This document shows positions 20,372 through 29,440 of a stretch of 64,000 bases of DNA, in pieces (within the stretch, counting starts at the first letter, position 1; every line of letters starts with the position of its first letter). The position numbers and the translations under genes were made by a program. The notes below the pieces were generated by a model. The model searched no databases. It had not been told where the DNA came from and saw only the letters and a list, made by a program, of their open reading frames with translations. Origin of the DNA: Synechococcus sp. HK01-R (GTDB lineage Bacteria; Cyanobacteriota; Cyanobacteriia; PCC-6307; Cyanobiaceae); contig NZ_CP059059.1 in NCBI RefSeq assembly GCF_014217855.1, positions 1,178,001 through 1,242,000 on the forward strand, written 5' to 3'.

Positions 20372-20397
20372 AAAAAACCGCCCCCCTAGGGGCGGTT
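20371..20397 (-). terminator. Rho-independent terminator after psbV
   Basis: On the minus strand AACCGCCCC-TAGG-GGGGCGGTT is followed by a run of T. It lies 37 bases downstream of the psbV stop and has a 9-bp stem with a 4-base loop. The opposite strand lacks a T-run, so the main direction is minus, though the hairpin could also stop the convergent gene. Confidence 0.88.
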
Positions 20398-20433
20398 CAA
20401 CGACATCTCCTGGATGCCAGGTGATCGATCGGA

Positions 20434-20946
20434 TCAGAAGTAGATCTTGCCGCCGCCCCACTGGTTCCCCTGCACCTTCGGGGCCACCAGGATGTAGCCC
20501 GCCATCAGGCGCAGGTCCTCATCGGTCAGGTCGCGCATCTGAACGAAGAGGTCGCTGCTGCGCATGCTGGGATGCACGTCAGCGATGCTGTACTCACCGT
20601 CGTAGGACGTGGGGTCCTTCATGTAGTCCACCAGGGCGTCGACGTTGTCGCGTGCCGGGGTGGCGAGGGCCAGGGTCTCGGGGTCAAGGCCAACGTTGTG
20701 GTTGGTCTTGGTAATGCCACCGGCGTGGCAGGTGCCGCAGCTGGTGTTGAAGACTTTGCGGCCGGACTTGATCTCCTGTTCGCTGAACGTCACCAGATCG
20801 CCGTTGGCATCAGCGGGAACGGTGAGCGTTTCGGCATCCCACTGGGCTGCCAGAACCGGAGAGCTGAAGGCGAGACCGATCAGCACGGGCAGCACGAGCA
20901 GCAGCCGGCTCAGGGACCGTCGCAGGGAATTGAAAAGAGAGGCCAT
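20434..20946 (-). CDS. psbV: Photosystem II cytochrome c-550
   Basis: PsbV is an extrinsic lumenal subunit that stabilises the oxygen-evolving manganese cluster of photosystem II. The 170-residue precursor has a signal peptide (LSRLLLVLPVLIGLAFSSPV, cleavage near AA-QWDAE). The haem site is CGTCH in TSCGTCHAGGITKTNHN, and the second axial His is probably in DVHPSM. The C-terminus QGNQWGGGKIYF is characteristic. I chose the ATG at 20944-20946; the longer frame adds residues that spoil the signal peptide. Confidence 0.95.
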   Translation of the reverse strand: MASLFNSLRRSLSRLLLVLPVLIGLAFSSPVLAAQWDAETLTVPADANGDLVTFSEQEIKSGRKVFNTSCGTCHAGGITKTNHNVGLDPETLALATPARDNVDALVDYMKDPTSYDGEYSIADVHPSMRSSDLFVQMRDLTDEDLRLMAGYILVAPKVQGNQWGGGKIYF

Positions 20947-21057
20947 GGAGGACGCCAGGATCTGACGGGTACACCGCACCAGGTTCTTGTATCACGGGGG
21001 GGAGGCCATCCGCCCGGGTCAGAGCGCAGCTGATCATGAACTGTTGCAGCCGAGCCC

Positions 21058-22005
21058 TCAGTTCGTCGGGTTCACCTCGAGGGTGAGGAAGTCTTTGGCC
21101 AGGGTGGTCTCGGGAAAAATCGCCTGCGCCTCAGCGAGCAGGTCATCCGCGGTGATGGCGTTCCCAGGTGCGTAACGGGGGCTCAGATGGGTGAGCACAA
21201 GCTGCTTCACACCTGCTTCAGCAGCCGTTTGGGCGGCCATCGTGCTGGTGGAGTGCTGCCGCTGGAAGGCCATCTCCGCTTCGCTATGGGCGAAGGTCGC
21301 CTCATGGATGAGCAGGTCGGCGCCGCGGGCGAGCTCCACAGCCGCTTCGCTGAAGACGGTGTCGGTGCAATAAACCACGCTCACTCCGGGGCGATCCGGA
21401 CCGCAGAGGGTGCGCCCGTCGATGCGGCGACCGTCCTCCAGGGTGACGGTCTCGCCCCGTTTGAGGGCCGCGTAGATCGGACCAGGGGGGATCTTCAATG
21501 CCTTGGCTTGATCCACATCGAATCGACCGGCGCGGGGTTTCTGTTCGATCCGATAGGCGTAAGCCGGTACCCGGTGGGTGAGGGGGGTCGCTCGAACCAG
21601 GATGTCGTCATCCTCGAGCACCAAGGTTCCCGCTTCGGCCGCCTCCTTCACACGATGGACCGCGAGTGGATATCCGATCCGGGTGGAGCTGGTGCGCAGC
21701 ACTCCTTGCAGATAGGCCTCCAGGGGATCGGGGCCGTAGAGATCCACCCCAGAGCTGCTGCCGGCTAATCCCAGGCTGGCAAGCAGTCCTGGCAGTCCGA
21801 AGACATGGTCCCCATGCATGTGGGTGACAAACACCCGCCGCAGTTGCGACAGCCTCAGGTCGCTGCGTAGGAACTGGTGCTGCGTGCCCTCGCCGCAGTC
21901 GAACAGCCAGAGCTCTGAGCGCTGGGGGAGCCGCAGGGCGACGGCGGAAACATTGCGGGCCCGGGTGGGAACACCGGAACTTGTCCCGAGGAAGGTGACC
22001 TGCAC
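21058..22005 (-). CDS. rnz: Ribonuclease Z
   Basis: RNase Z cleaves the 3' trailer of tRNA precursors lacking an encoded CCA, which fits the tRNAs in this window. The 315-residue product is the short bacterial form: [20 protein letters not shown] at the start, the zinc motif [15 protein letters not shown], the segment [20 protein letters not shown], and [12 protein letters not shown] near the C-terminus. It runs opposite to the SpoIID-domain gene. Confidence 0.95.
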   Translation of the reverse strand: MQVTFLGTSSGVPTRARNVSAVALRLPQRSELWLFDCGEGTQHQFLRSDLRLSQLRRVFVTHMHGDHVFGLPGLLASLGLAGSSSGVDLYGPDPLEAYLQGVLRTSSTRIGYPLAVHRVKEAAEAGTLVLEDDDILVRATPLTHRVPAYAYRIEQKPRAGRFDVDQAKALKIPPGPIYAALKRGETVTLEDGRRIDGRTLCGPDRPGVSVVYCTDTVFSEAAVELARGADLLIHEATFAHSEAEMAFQRQHSTSTMAAQTAAEAGVKQLVLTHLSPRYAPGNAITADDLLAEAQAIFPETTLAKDFLTLEVNPTN

Positions 22006-22097
22006 GGTCTGTTGCTCTCAACCTGCTGGTCTCATTCATTAAACCTGGCCCCCCCCTGGATGGCTGCGCCCTTGCGCGGCACACTGGGCTGCCCTGG

Positions 22098-23492
22098 ATG
22101 CCTTTGGTTGTGGTCAGGCTGCAGCCTCTTGTCTCCCTTGGCTTGTCATCGCTCGGGCTTTCCTCAGGCCTGCTGCTCCTGGGGGGCACTCACCAAGCGG
22201 TGGTGGCGGCCAGGGAGCCTGACATTCGCGTGTTGCTGCAGGAGAGCGAGCAGATCTCCCTGCGGGCTGATGCTGATCGTCCCTTTCGGTTAACCGGGCC
22301 GGATCTGGGCCGCATCGACCTGACGCGTTTACAGATCGAGCTCAGTTCTGGAGGGCTCAGCCTGGTGATGGAGGAGGCCGGTGCCCCGGCGGATCGACCG
22401 ATGCGACGACGGCTTCCCACCTCCGCCCAGCTCCGTCTTGAAACGGACGATCCCCGCGGGCTCTGGCTGGGAAAGCGGCGCTATGGGGGCAGCTTGCGGC
22501 TTTTGGTTCACAAGGGCCGGATTGCGGTGGTGAATCACCTGGGGATTGAGGACTATCTCCCCAGTGTTGTGGGCAGTGAAATGCCCCAGGAGTGGCCGAT
22601 GGCAGCCCTGCAGGCGCAGGCTGTTGCCGCTCGCACCTACGCCCTGCGTCAGCGGGGGCGAGCTGGGCTGTTTGATGTGCAGGCGACTGTGGCCAGCCAG
22701 GTGTATCGGGGGTTGGAATCGCAAACACCCCGCACACTGGAGGCGGTGCAAAGCACCCGCTCGCTGGTGTTGGTGCATGCCGGCCAGTTGATCAATGCCG
22801 TTTTTCACAGCAGTTCCGGTGGTGCCACCGAAGCCAGTGGCGAGGTCTGGCGCTCCCAGCTGCCTTATCTGGTGAGTGTTCCCGATCACGATCAGCAGAG
22901 CCCGGTGCATCGCTGGGAGACGCGTTTCGATGCAGACCAGCTCCGCCGTGCGTTTCGAGAGACCGGTGGCGTGGAGCGCCTGGAGGTTCTGGAAAGCAGC
23001 ACGACAGGACGGGTGCGGGCTCTACGGGTGCGTGGCCCGGTAGGGGTGCTTCGGATCAGTGGCAGCGAACTGCGGCAGCGCCTGGGGCTGAAGAGCACGA
23101 TGGTGGAGTTCAACTGGCTGGCTGCTGGGGAGGTGGAGGGGGAACCCTCACCCTCGACACCGCCCTCGCAGTTGTCTTCCCGCTGGGTTGGGTTTCTGGT
23201 GGATCCCGATGGTGATGGGATCTCCGAGCAGCTGTCGCCCCCTCCTCCCCTCCCGCAGCAGCTGCGTCTGCGTCGTCGTCGTCCTCAGCCGGTGCTGGAA
23301 GTTCGCGGTCGTGGCTACGGCCACGGTGTGGGCATGAGTCAGTGGGGGGCTCGGGCGCTGGCGGAGCAGGGGGCTGAATTTCGGCAGATCTTGCAGCACT
23401 ACTACCAAGGTGTGGAGATTCGGCCCTTCCGCCCCAGTGACGATCCGGCGGTGGCACGCCTACCTCAAGTCGAGCCAGCCTGGAGGGGCTGA
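22098..23492 (+). CDS. SpoIID/LytB domain protein
   Basis: In Bacillus SpoIID is a lytic transglycosylase acting on denuded peptidoglycan; cyanobacterial homologues are presumed envelope proteins. The 464-residue product has an N-terminal hydrophobic segment (SLGLSSLGLSSGLLLLGGTH) and the conserved SpoIID core from YRGSLRLL-like residues to YLPSVVGSEMPQEWPMAALQ, AVAARTYALRQ and HSSSGGATEASGEVW. The C-terminal motif GYGHGVGMSQWGARALAEQG is diagnostic. A Pro/Arg-rich insertion (about residues 345-400) separates the last two blocks. Confidence 0.9.
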   Translation: MPLVVVRLQPLVSLGLSSLGLSSGLLLLGGTHQAVVAAREPDIRVLLQESEQISLRADADRPFRLTGPDLGRIDLTRLQIELSSGGLSLVMEEAGAPADRPMRRRLPTSAQLRLETDDPRGLWLGKRRYGGSLRLLVHKGRIAVVNHLGIEDYLPSVVGSEMPQEWPMAALQAQAVAARTYALRQRGRAGLFDVQATVASQVYRGLESQTPRTLEAVQSTRSLVLVHAGQLINAVFHSSSGGATEASGEVWRSQLPYLVSVPDHDQQSPVHRWETRFDADQLRRAFRETGGVERLEVLESSTTGRVRALRVRGPVGVLRISGSELRQRLGLKSTMVEFNWLAAGEVEGEPSPSTPPSQLSSRWVGFLVDPDGDGISEQLSPPPPLPQQLRLRRRRPQPVLEVRGRGYGHGVGMSQWGARALAEQGAEFRQILQHYYQGVEIRPFRPSDDPAVARLPQVEPAWRG

Positions 23493-23515
23493 TCACGTCG
23501 CGCTGCCCCGTGCCC

Positions 23516-24328
23516 ATGGATCCTTTCAGGCTCATCACCCGGTCGGATTCAGCCCTCTTGATGGAGGACTTGGTGGATCACTGGGAGCAGCGGCTGCGGG
23601 AGCGTCTGGCTGAGCCCGCTCCGCAGCCGATGGGGCTGGCCACAGGTCGAACCATGGACCCCTTTTATCGGCTGTTGGTGCAGCGCCTGCGCTCGTGGCC
23701 CCAGAAGGATTTCGAGCGGTTGCGGCAGGGCTGGCTCAGCTTCAACCTTGATGAATACGTCGGTCTGCCTGCTGCTGCAGAGACCAGTTTTGCCGCCACC
23801 ATGCGGCGGCACCTGGGAGAGCCACTGGCACTCCGAAGCGATCAGCTCCGCTTGCCGGATGGGGCGGCGTCGGATCCTGAGGCGGAGGCCGAGCGTTACG
23901 CCAGTGCGCTGCAGATGGCTGGGGGCCTAGGGATTCAGCTGCTCGGTCTCGGCATCAATGGCCATGTGGGGTTCAATGAGCCCCCCTGCAGCGATGCGGT
24001 GCGCTGTCGGGTTGTGCAGCTGAGTGATGCCACCCGTCGCCAGAACGCGGAGGACTTCGCCACTGATCCGCAGGGGGTTCCCCTGCAGGCGATCACCATC
24101 GGGCTGGGCGAGATCCTGGCGGCTGGCGAGGTGCATCTGGTGGTGACCGGTGCGGCCAAGGCCGCCATCCTGCAGAAGGTGCTCTGTGCAGAGCCCACGC
24201 CGGCGGTGCCGGCGAGTTGGTTGCGGCAGCATCCCCGTCTCTGGGTATGGGCTGACGCTGAGGCTTTGGCGCTGGTCAGAGCGACAGCGATGCCTGAAGC
24301 GCCTCAGGAAGTTCCAGGTTTGTACTGA
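23516..24328 (+). CDS. nagB: Glucosamine-6-phosphate deaminase
   Basis: NagB converts glucosamine-6-phosphate to fructose-6-phosphate and ammonia. The 270-residue product contains the phosphosugar isomerase segments [20 protein letters not shown] and [20 protein letters not shown], which hold the conserved catalytic residues, and [21 protein letters not shown] chose ATG 23516 over GTG 23510. The last 53 bases overlap the convergent yebC gene. No other amino-sugar catabolic genes are nearby. A 6-phosphogluconolactonase is less likely given the [11 protein letters not shown] block. Confidence 0.88.
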   Translation: MDPFRLITRSDSALLMEDLVDHWEQRLRERLAEPAPQPMGLATGRTMDPFYRLLVQRLRSWPQKDFERLRQGWLSFNLDEYVGLPAAAETSFAATMRRHLGEPLALRSDQLRLPDGAASDPEAEAERYASALQMAGGLGIQLLGLGINGHVGFNEPPCSDAVRCRVVQLSDATRRQNAEDFATDPQGVPLQAITIGLGEILAAGEVHLVVTGAAKAAILQKVLCAEPTPAVPASWLRQHPRLWVWADAEALALVRATAMPEAPQEVPGLY

Positions 24329-25031
24329 CGCTGCTGACGTCATCAAGGTTGTCCAGGACCTCCAGCAGCTTCAGGCACTGTCTGGCGGTGTCCTCATCGT
24401 CCACAGGAGCAGCGGTGAGGGGATGCCAGCAGTGCTCCCACTCGAGCACGGTCCAGCCCTGATCCCTTAGCCCATCCTGCAGGGCCTCGAGACTTTCGAA
24501 GCCGCCGTGGACCACCGCCCGGTTCTCTCCCTCCAGCTGGTAGCCCTCAGCATCGAGTTCGAGGAGTGCCTCGAGGAGCGTCTCTTCCGACAGCGTGTCT
24601 GCCTGGATGCGTACGTCGCTGCGGTGGTCGAAGAGATAGCTGACGCAGCCCGACTCCCCGAGGTTGCCGCCGTTCTTGCTGAAGGCCAGGCGCAGGTCGG
24701 CGGCGGTGCGGTTGCGGTTGTCTGTGAGCGCCTCCACCAGCACAGCCACACCTCCTGGGGCATAGCCCTCGTAGCGGATGGCTTCCAGCTGGTTCGCCGC
24801 TCCTCCCTGGCCTGATCCCTTGGCGATCGCCCGTTCGATGTTGGCGGCAGGCACTCCTGCGGCCTTGGCCTTGGCGATCGCAGTGCGCAGCTGGAAGTTG
24901 CCAGCTGGATCAGCGCCGCTGCGGGCGGCCACGGTGATTTCGCGACCGATGCGGGTGAAAACGGCACCGCGCTTGGCATCCACCACTGCTTTGGTGCGTT
25001 TGATCTGGGCCCATTTGCTGTGGCCGGCCAT
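24276..25031 (-). CDS. yebC: YebC/PmpR family protein
   Basis: Members have been described both as transcriptional regulators and as factors relieving ribosome stalling. The 251-residue product begins [20 protein letters not shown], the invariant YebC start, and contains [40 protein letters not shown] and [21 protein letters not shown] chose the ATG at 25029-25031 for that reason. The C-terminus overlaps nagB tail-to-tail by 53 bases. truB lies upstream on the same strand. Confidence 0.94.
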   Translation of the reverse strand: MAGHSKWAQIKRTKAVVDAKRGAVFTRIGREITVAARSGADPAGNFQLRTAIAKAKAAGVPAANIERAIAKGSGQGGAANQLEAIRYEGYAPGGVAVLVEALTDNRNRTAADLRLAFSKNGGNLGESGCVSYLFDHRSDVRIQADTLSEETLLEALLELDAEGYQLEGENRAVVHGGFESLEALQDGLRDQGWTVLEWEHCWHPLTAAPVDDEDTARQCLKLLEVLDNLDDVSSVSTNLELPEALQASLSL

Positions 25032-25088
25032 CGCTTGCCTGTTTGCGTGTCCCCTGGCTGTGCAGGGTACCGAGCCCATGGCGTGAAC

Positions 25089-25964
25089 TCACCCCCGGGC
25101 GTCGAAGACCACCTTGGGGCGAAGGCTTCCCGGTTCCTCGTGCAAACCGAGGCCGATCATGCGGCCCTCGCCATCGAGGACGACCACCGGTCCTGCGCTC
25201 ATCTCGGGTTGGAGGCTGAGGCGCCGCCCACAGCGCCAGTCTTCCACCTCCGACTCGGAGGCGATCCGCTGCGGTCGATCGGCCAGGGGCTGCTGCGGTG
25301 GGATCAGCTCGGCAGTCCACTCCCCATCCGCTAAGTGAACCGCTTGTTCGATTCGAAATCCCATGGCCTGCACCCGACGCAGGCTTGCCAGGCATCCACC
25401 GCAGCCCAGTCGCTCGCCAAGGTCACGGGCGAGGGAGCGGATGTAGGTACCGGCGGAGCAGTGCACCTCCAGCTCCAGAACGCCGCATGCGGAATCCCAA
25501 CGCAACAGTTCAAGACGGTGGATCGTGACCGGCCGGGGCGGCAGATCCATCCACTCACCTCGCCGGGCCCTGGCATGGGCGCGCTCCCCATCGACATGCA
25601 CGGCGGACACCTGAGGCGGGCGCTGATCAATGGCCCCCCTGAAGGTCTCAAGCTGAACGTCTAGCTCAGGGATGCTGAGCTGGGGCCAGGGCTGATCCTC
25701 CAGGAGCTCTCCTTCCAGGTCATCCGTCGTGGTGCGTCGTCCCAGCTGGATCGATCCGCGGTAAGTCTTCTCTCCAGCGAGGTAGGGCAACAGCCGGGTG
25801 GCTTGTCCGACGGCGATTGGTAAGACCCCGGTCACCGCTGGATCGAGGGTGCCGCCATGGCCGACCCGGCGGGTTCCCAGCTGGCGACGCAGGCGGGAAA
25901 CGCAGGCATGGGAGGTGAGTCCCGCCGGCTTGTCAATCACCACAAACCCAAGGGGGCCTTCCAC
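25089..25964 (-). CDS. truB: tRNA pseudouridine-55 synthase
   Basis: TruB makes pseudouridine 55 in the T-loop of tRNAs. The 291-residue product begins MEGPLGFVVIDKPAGLTSHA and carries the catalytic motif GHGGTLDPAVTGVLPIAVGQ with the nucleophilic Asp, the conserved KTYRGSIQLGRRTTTDD region and HCSAGTYIRSLARDLGERLG. It is followed by yebC after about 57 bases. Confidence 0.95.
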   Translation of the reverse strand: MEGPLGFVVIDKPAGLTSHACVSRLRRQLGTRRVGHGGTLDPAVTGVLPIAVGQATRLLPYLAGEKTYRGSIQLGRRTTTDDLEGELLEDQPWPQLSIPELDVQLETFRGAIDQRPPQVSAVHVDGERAHARARRGEWMDLPPRPVTIHRLELLRWDSACGVLELEVHCSAGTYIRSLARDLGERLGCGGCLASLRRVQAMGFRIEQAVHLADGEWTAELIPPQQPLADRPQRIASESEVEDWRCGRRLSLQPEMSAGPVVVLDGEGRMIGLGLHEEPGSLRPKVVFDARG

Positions 25965-26043
25965 GCCAACCTGCTCGACGGCACGTCAATGAATGTGGCA
26001 TCCAGGCCCGGCGTTTAGGTTGCTCCCACCAGATCCATTGCCC

Positions 26044-26826
26044 ATGCAGCCGGTCAGCAGAGCTACCTCGATCGATGTGGCTGCTTTTCTTGCCGACGGC
26101 TTTGATCTACGCCGCCATCTCGCTCGTCAGCTCAACTGCTCGCTGGAGGAGTTGGAAGCCCGTCTGCCCGTTGGTAAGGACGATCTCGCCGCCCTCCATC
26201 CCGGGGCCTTCCAGCCAGAGGATGCAGCCTCTTTTTATGAAGACACCGTCGGCACGGGCCATCTGCTGGAGCTGGCCGCCTGGCACCTGAGCAGCGCCGA
26301 TTACATCGCCGATACCCTCCGGCTCCAGCAGCAGTTTGCCCGCGGTCGGGTGCTGGATTTCGGTGGTGGCATCGGCACCCATGCCCTTGCAGCGGCAGCC
26401 CTGCCGCAGGTTGATCACGTCTGGTTCGTGGATCTCAATCCCCACAACCGGGCGTTTGTTGCAGCCCGTGCGGCCTCCCTTGGACTCGCCGATCGCCTGT
26501 CGGTGCACCGTGCCCTCAGCGACTGCACCGTCCAGGATGGCGCCCCATCGCGATCAGGGCCGCTGCAATTCGACACGGTTGTCTGCCTTGATGTTTTGGA
26601 GCATCTGCCGGATCCTTCCGCTCAATTGCTGGAGTTTCACGGGCTGATGGCGCCCGGCGCCACCGCACTGCTCAATTGGTATTTCTTCAAGGGGCATGAG
26701 GGTGAATATCCCTTCCACTTCGATGATCCAGAGCTGGTGGAGCGTTTCTTCCGCACCCTGCAGTCTCGTTTTATCGAGGTGTTTCACCCTTGGCTGATCA
26801 CAACGAGGGCTTACCGTCCGGCCTGA
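26044..26826 (+). CDS. Class I SAM-dependent methyltransferase
   Basis: The 260-residue product has a SAM-binding Rossmann core: motif I VLDFGGGIGTHALAAAALPQ, the acidic strand VWFVDLNPHNRAF, and motif IV FDTVVCLDVLEHLPDPSAQL. The C-terminal half contains FEHLP-like chemistry of small-molecule or lipid methyltransferases, but the substrate cannot be read from the sequence. The N-terminal 90 residues are helical and may form a lid. ATG 26044 was chosen since it precedes the conserved region closely; an in-frame start at 25993 is less likely. Confidence 0.8.
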   Translation: MQPVSRATSIDVAAFLADGFDLRRHLARQLNCSLEELEARLPVGKDDLAALHPGAFQPEDAASFYEDTVGTGHLLELAAWHLSSADYIADTLRLQQQFARGRVLDFGGGIGTHALAAAALPQVDHVWFVDLNPHNRAFVAARAASLGLADRLSVHRALSDCTVQDGAPSRSGPLQFDTVVCLDVLEHLPDPSAQLLEFHGLMAPGATALLNWYFFKGHEGEYPFHFDDPELVERFFRTLQSRFIEVFHPWLITTRAYRPA

Positions 26827-26845
26827 GTCACTCCAACGATCCACG

Positions 26846-27316
26846 ATGCAACGCCCATCCGGCTCGGGTCAGTGGCTGCTCCGTCTGATCGTGATCAAAA
26901 AAGTTCTGATTGCCTTGCTCCTCTTGCTGGTGAGCATGGCAGCCCTGGCGGGCAGTCGGGAGTTTGATCAGATCTCCCATTTCGCTGAGATCTGGGGAGC
27001 CTCCAACCGTGAGCTGCTTGTGCAAGCGGCCGATCAGGCCCAAATGCTCGGTCCGACACGGTTGGGACGCCTGGCCGTTGTGAGTGGCTTTTACGCCGCC
27101 TTGATCCTGCTGGCTGCATGGGCCACCTGGGTGGGGCGGCATTGGGGCGAATGGCTGCTGGTGGCCGTGTTCGTGATGGCTTTGCCCCTTGAAATCAGGC
27201 ATGTGTTGCATGAGCAAAGCCCCAGAACCGTGCTGGTCCTGGGGCTCACGCTGGTCGGTCTGCTGCTGACGCTGCGTCAGGCAACCGCTGGATTCAGTTG
27301 GCGGCAGCGACGCTGA
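26846..27316 (+). CDS. DUF2127-like integral membrane protein
   Basis: The 156-residue product has an N-terminal basic segment, then hydrophobic spans near residues 18-36 ([20 protein letters not shown]), 79-96 ([14 protein letters not shown]), 103-117 ([15 protein letters not shown]) and 128-142. The pattern of Arg/Trp and LPLEIRHV between spans resembles DUF2127. Function is unknown. Its end overlaps the convergent rpmA by 23 bases. It starts 19 bases after the methyltransferase gene, so the two are probably cotranscribed. Confidence 0.75.
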   Translation: MQRPSGSGQWLLRLIVIKKVLIALLLLLVSMAALAGSREFDQISHFAEIWGASNRELLVQAADQAQMLGPTRLGRLAVVSGFYAALILLAAWATWVGRHWGEWLLVAVFVMALPLEIRHVLHEQSPRTVLVLGLTLVGLLLTLRQATAGFSWRQRR

Positions 27317-27560
27317 TGCGTTTGCGGTTGCGCAGGCCGCGACGGATGGTCTCGAAGGTCACGATGCCATCGGTGAGGGCGAAGAGGGTGTCGTCCTTGC
27401 CCTGACCCACATTGAGGCCTGGGAGCACGGAGGTGCCGCGCTGACGGATCAGGATCGAGCCAGCCGTGACGGTTTCGCCGCCATAGGCCTTGACTCCAAG
27501 ACGCTTGGAATTGGAGTCGCGGCCGTTACGAGTGGAGCCTGTGCCTTTCTTATGTGCCAT
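27294..27560 (-). CDS. rpmA: 50S ribosomal protein L27
   Basis: L27 reaches the peptidyl-transferase centre with its N-terminus. The 88-residue product begins [20 protein letters not shown], then [20 protein letters not shown] and [20 protein letters not shown], all L27 signatures. The N-terminus lacks the cleavable extension found in Firmicutes. It lies directly downstream of rplU, the usual pair. Confidence 0.97.
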   Translation of the reverse strand: MAHKKGTGSTRNGRDSNSKRLGVKAYGGETVTAGSILIRQRGTSVLPGLNVGQGKDDTLFALTDGIVTFETIRRGLRNRKRISVAAAN

Positions 27561-27599
27561 GGGGAAGTCGGAATGTGGTTCGGGCGTTGATGGGATCGG

Positions 27600-27950
27600 T
27601 CAGCTGATGGCCTTGCCGCCAACGGAGATGGACTGGACCATCACCCGGGTGAGCTCCTGCCTGTGACCATTCTTGCGACGGGTCTTCTTCTTGGGGCGCA
27701 TCTTGTAAACGATCACCTTGGGGCCGCGGCGATGGTCCATCACCTTGAGCTCCACGGAGGCGCTCTTCACATAGGGCTGGCCAAGGGTTATGCCCTTGGA
27801 ATCCTTCACGAGTAGAACGTTCTCGAGGGTGACGGTGTCGTACACCGCAGCTTGAAGCCGGTCCAGATCGTAATAACGATTGGGCTGCAGCCAGAACTGC
27901 TGGCCGGAAGCCTCGACAATCGCGTAGGTCTCGTTGCTGGGGTCTGCCAT
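27600..27950 (-). CDS. rplU: 50S ribosomal protein L21
   Basis: L21 binds 23S rRNA. I chose the ATG at 27948-27950 (MADPSNETYAIVEASGQQFW), giving 116 residues, because homology starts at YAIVEASGQQFWL; a longer frame extends into the kaiA upstream region. It contains DTVTLENVLLVKDSKGITLG and VIVYKMRPKKKTRRKNGHRQ, the basic L21 signature. It is divergent from kaiA. Confidence 0.96.
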   Translation of the reverse strand: MADPSNETYAIVEASGQQFWLQPNRYYDLDRLQAAVYDTVTLENVLLVKDSKGITLGQPYVKSASVELKVMDHRRGPKVIVYKMRPKKKTRRKNGHRQELTRVMVQSISVGGKAIS

Positions 27951-28013
27951 GGGCTGGAAGTGACGCGGCCAGGCTCGATGTCCAACGGTCCCCATTGCTG
28001 GGAAGGATCGGAC

Positions 28014-28040
28014 TTCGATTGGGCCTGTACCGCAATCGAA
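28014..28040. promoter_or_regulatory. Perfect inverted repeat between rplU and kaiA
   Basis: TTCGATTG and CAATCGAA form an exact 8-base inverted repeat with an 11-base spacer, 19 bases centre to centre, about two helical turns. It lies 72 bases upstream of the kaiA start and 63 bases upstream of the rplU start, in the only non-coding space between the two. It could be an operator for either side, or a hairpin in the rplU leader. No known protein site is identified. Confidence 0.4.
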
Positions 28041-28112
28041 AGACAAACAAAGATACTCGCCCTTCGAAGCGCTCTTCGTCAAGATTCAGCCTATGGATCC
28101 CTGTTCCGCTGG

Positions 28113-29018
28113 ATGACCGGCCCGGCCCTCACCATTGCTCTGCTGCTGAGGACGCCCAAGCTGATTGAGGCCAGCCGCCAGTGGTTGCCGGAGAATCGCT
28201 ACACGCCGGTGGATCTTGGCCTCGATGGCGGAGCCGTCGATGTGGAGTCGGTGCTGGAGAGGCAGCGAGAAGCCGTCGATGCGGTGGTGATCGAGCAGTC
28301 GCTGCTCACCGGGGAGGTGCGCGAATCGCTGCTCCGGGCGGGTTTGCTGTTCCCCGCCGTGGTGGTGGGCGAGGTGATGGGCCACGTGGATTACCACCCG
28401 GAAGAGGTGCATCTGCCGGTCGATCAGCTTGAGCAGCTCGGTTACAACGTTGATGCCGCCATTTCCCGGTTTCTGCGCCAGGGCCAGAAGGATGACCGCC
28501 AGGGTGGTGGTGCCGTTGATGTCGAAGGTGGCGAAGCGGTGGAGGCCAGTGCCTGGCGTCTGTCGAGTCGACTTCAGGAGCGGCTCGGTTACCTGGGTGT
28601 CTTCTACAAGCGGGATCCTTCCCGCTTCCTCAGCCATCTCCCCCCGGATGAACAGGCGGAACTGCTCAAGTCGCTGCAGCGCACCTACCGAGATCTTCTG
28701 CTCAGTTACTTCCGCGATCCGGCGGCAGCGAACCAGGCCCTCGAGAGCTTTGTGAACACGGCCTTTTTCGGTGATCTGCCGATCACCCGCGCCGTGGAGA
28801 TTCATATGAACCTCATTGACGACTTCTGGAAGCAGCTCAGACTTGAAGGGCACAAAAACGATTTCCTTCAGGACTATCGACTGGCCCTGCTGGACGTGAT
28901 GGCGCACCTCTGTGAGATGTATCGACGTTCGATCCCTCCAGATGTGCCCCTTGTTTCCACGGCAGCCCTCCAGCGCAAGGACACAGTTGTTGCCACCGAT
29001 CGGGAGGTGTCGCCATGA
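28113..29018 (+). CDS. kaiA: Circadian clock protein KaiA
   Basis: KaiA stimulates KaiC autophosphorylation by binding its C-terminal tail. The 301-residue product has a degenerate receiver-like N-terminal domain ([20 protein letters not shown] to about residue 135), then the conserved C-terminal domain: [60 protein letters not shown] and [20 protein letters not shown]. The last 15 residues extend past the usual end. Its stop overlaps the kaiB start by four bases (ATGA), so the two are translationally coupled. The start is inferred; no strong Shine-Dalgarno is seen. Confidence 0.93.
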   Translation: MTGPALTIALLLRTPKLIEASRQWLPENRYTPVDLGLDGGAVDVESVLERQREAVDAVVIEQSLLTGEVRESLLRAGLLFPAVVVGEVMGHVDYHPEEVHLPVDQLEQLGYNVDAAISRFLRQGQKDDRQGGGAVDVEGGEAVEASAWRLSSRLQERLGYLGVFYKRDPSRFLSHLPPDEQAELLKSLQRTYRDLLLSYFRDPAAANQALESFVNTAFFGDLPITRAVEIHMNLIDDFWKQLRLEGHKNDFLQDYRLALLDVMAHLCEMYRRSIPPDVPLVSTAALQRKDTVVATDREVSP

Positions 29019-29374
29019 GCCCACGCAAGACCTACATCCTCAAGCTCTACGTCGCCGGGAACACGCCCAATTCCATGCGGGCGCTCAAAACCCTGCGCAA
29101 CATCCTTGAGACCGAGTTTCAAGGGGTTTACGCCCTCAAAGTGATTGATGTGCTCAAGAATCCGCAGCTCGCGGAAGAGGACAAGATCCTGGCCACGCCA
29201 ACGCTGTCCAAGATCCTTCCGCCTCCGGTTCGACGGATCATCGGTGACCTCTCCGACCGCGAACGGGTGCTGATCGGTCTAGACCTGCTTTATGACGAAC
29301 TCTCCGACAGCGGGCTGACCTCCACGTTGATGGATGCGTTGGAAGATGCCGACACAGACAGCACAGATTCTTAA
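29015..29374 (+). CDS. kaiB: Circadian clock protein KaiB
   Basis: KaiB binds the KaiC CI ring during the dephosphorylation phase and sequesters KaiA, switching to a thioredoxin-like fold to do so. The 119-residue product contains [40 protein letters not shown] and the conserved [20 protein letters not shown]. The C-terminal tail, ending [13 protein letters not shown], is acidic and longer than in S. elongatus KaiB. It overlaps kaiA by four bases and precedes kaiC by 66. Confidence 0.96.
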   Translation: MSPRKTYILKLYVAGNTPNSMRALKTLRNILETEFQGVYALKVIDVLKNPQLAEEDKILATPTLSKILPPPVRRIIGDLSDRERVLIGLDLLYDELSDSGLTSTLMDALEDADTDSTDS

Positions 29375-29440
29375 GCGGGGCTGTGCTGATGCGGGTGAAC
29401 CGCTGAAATCTCCTTAGCGTTCCAACAGAACGTCGGCGTC

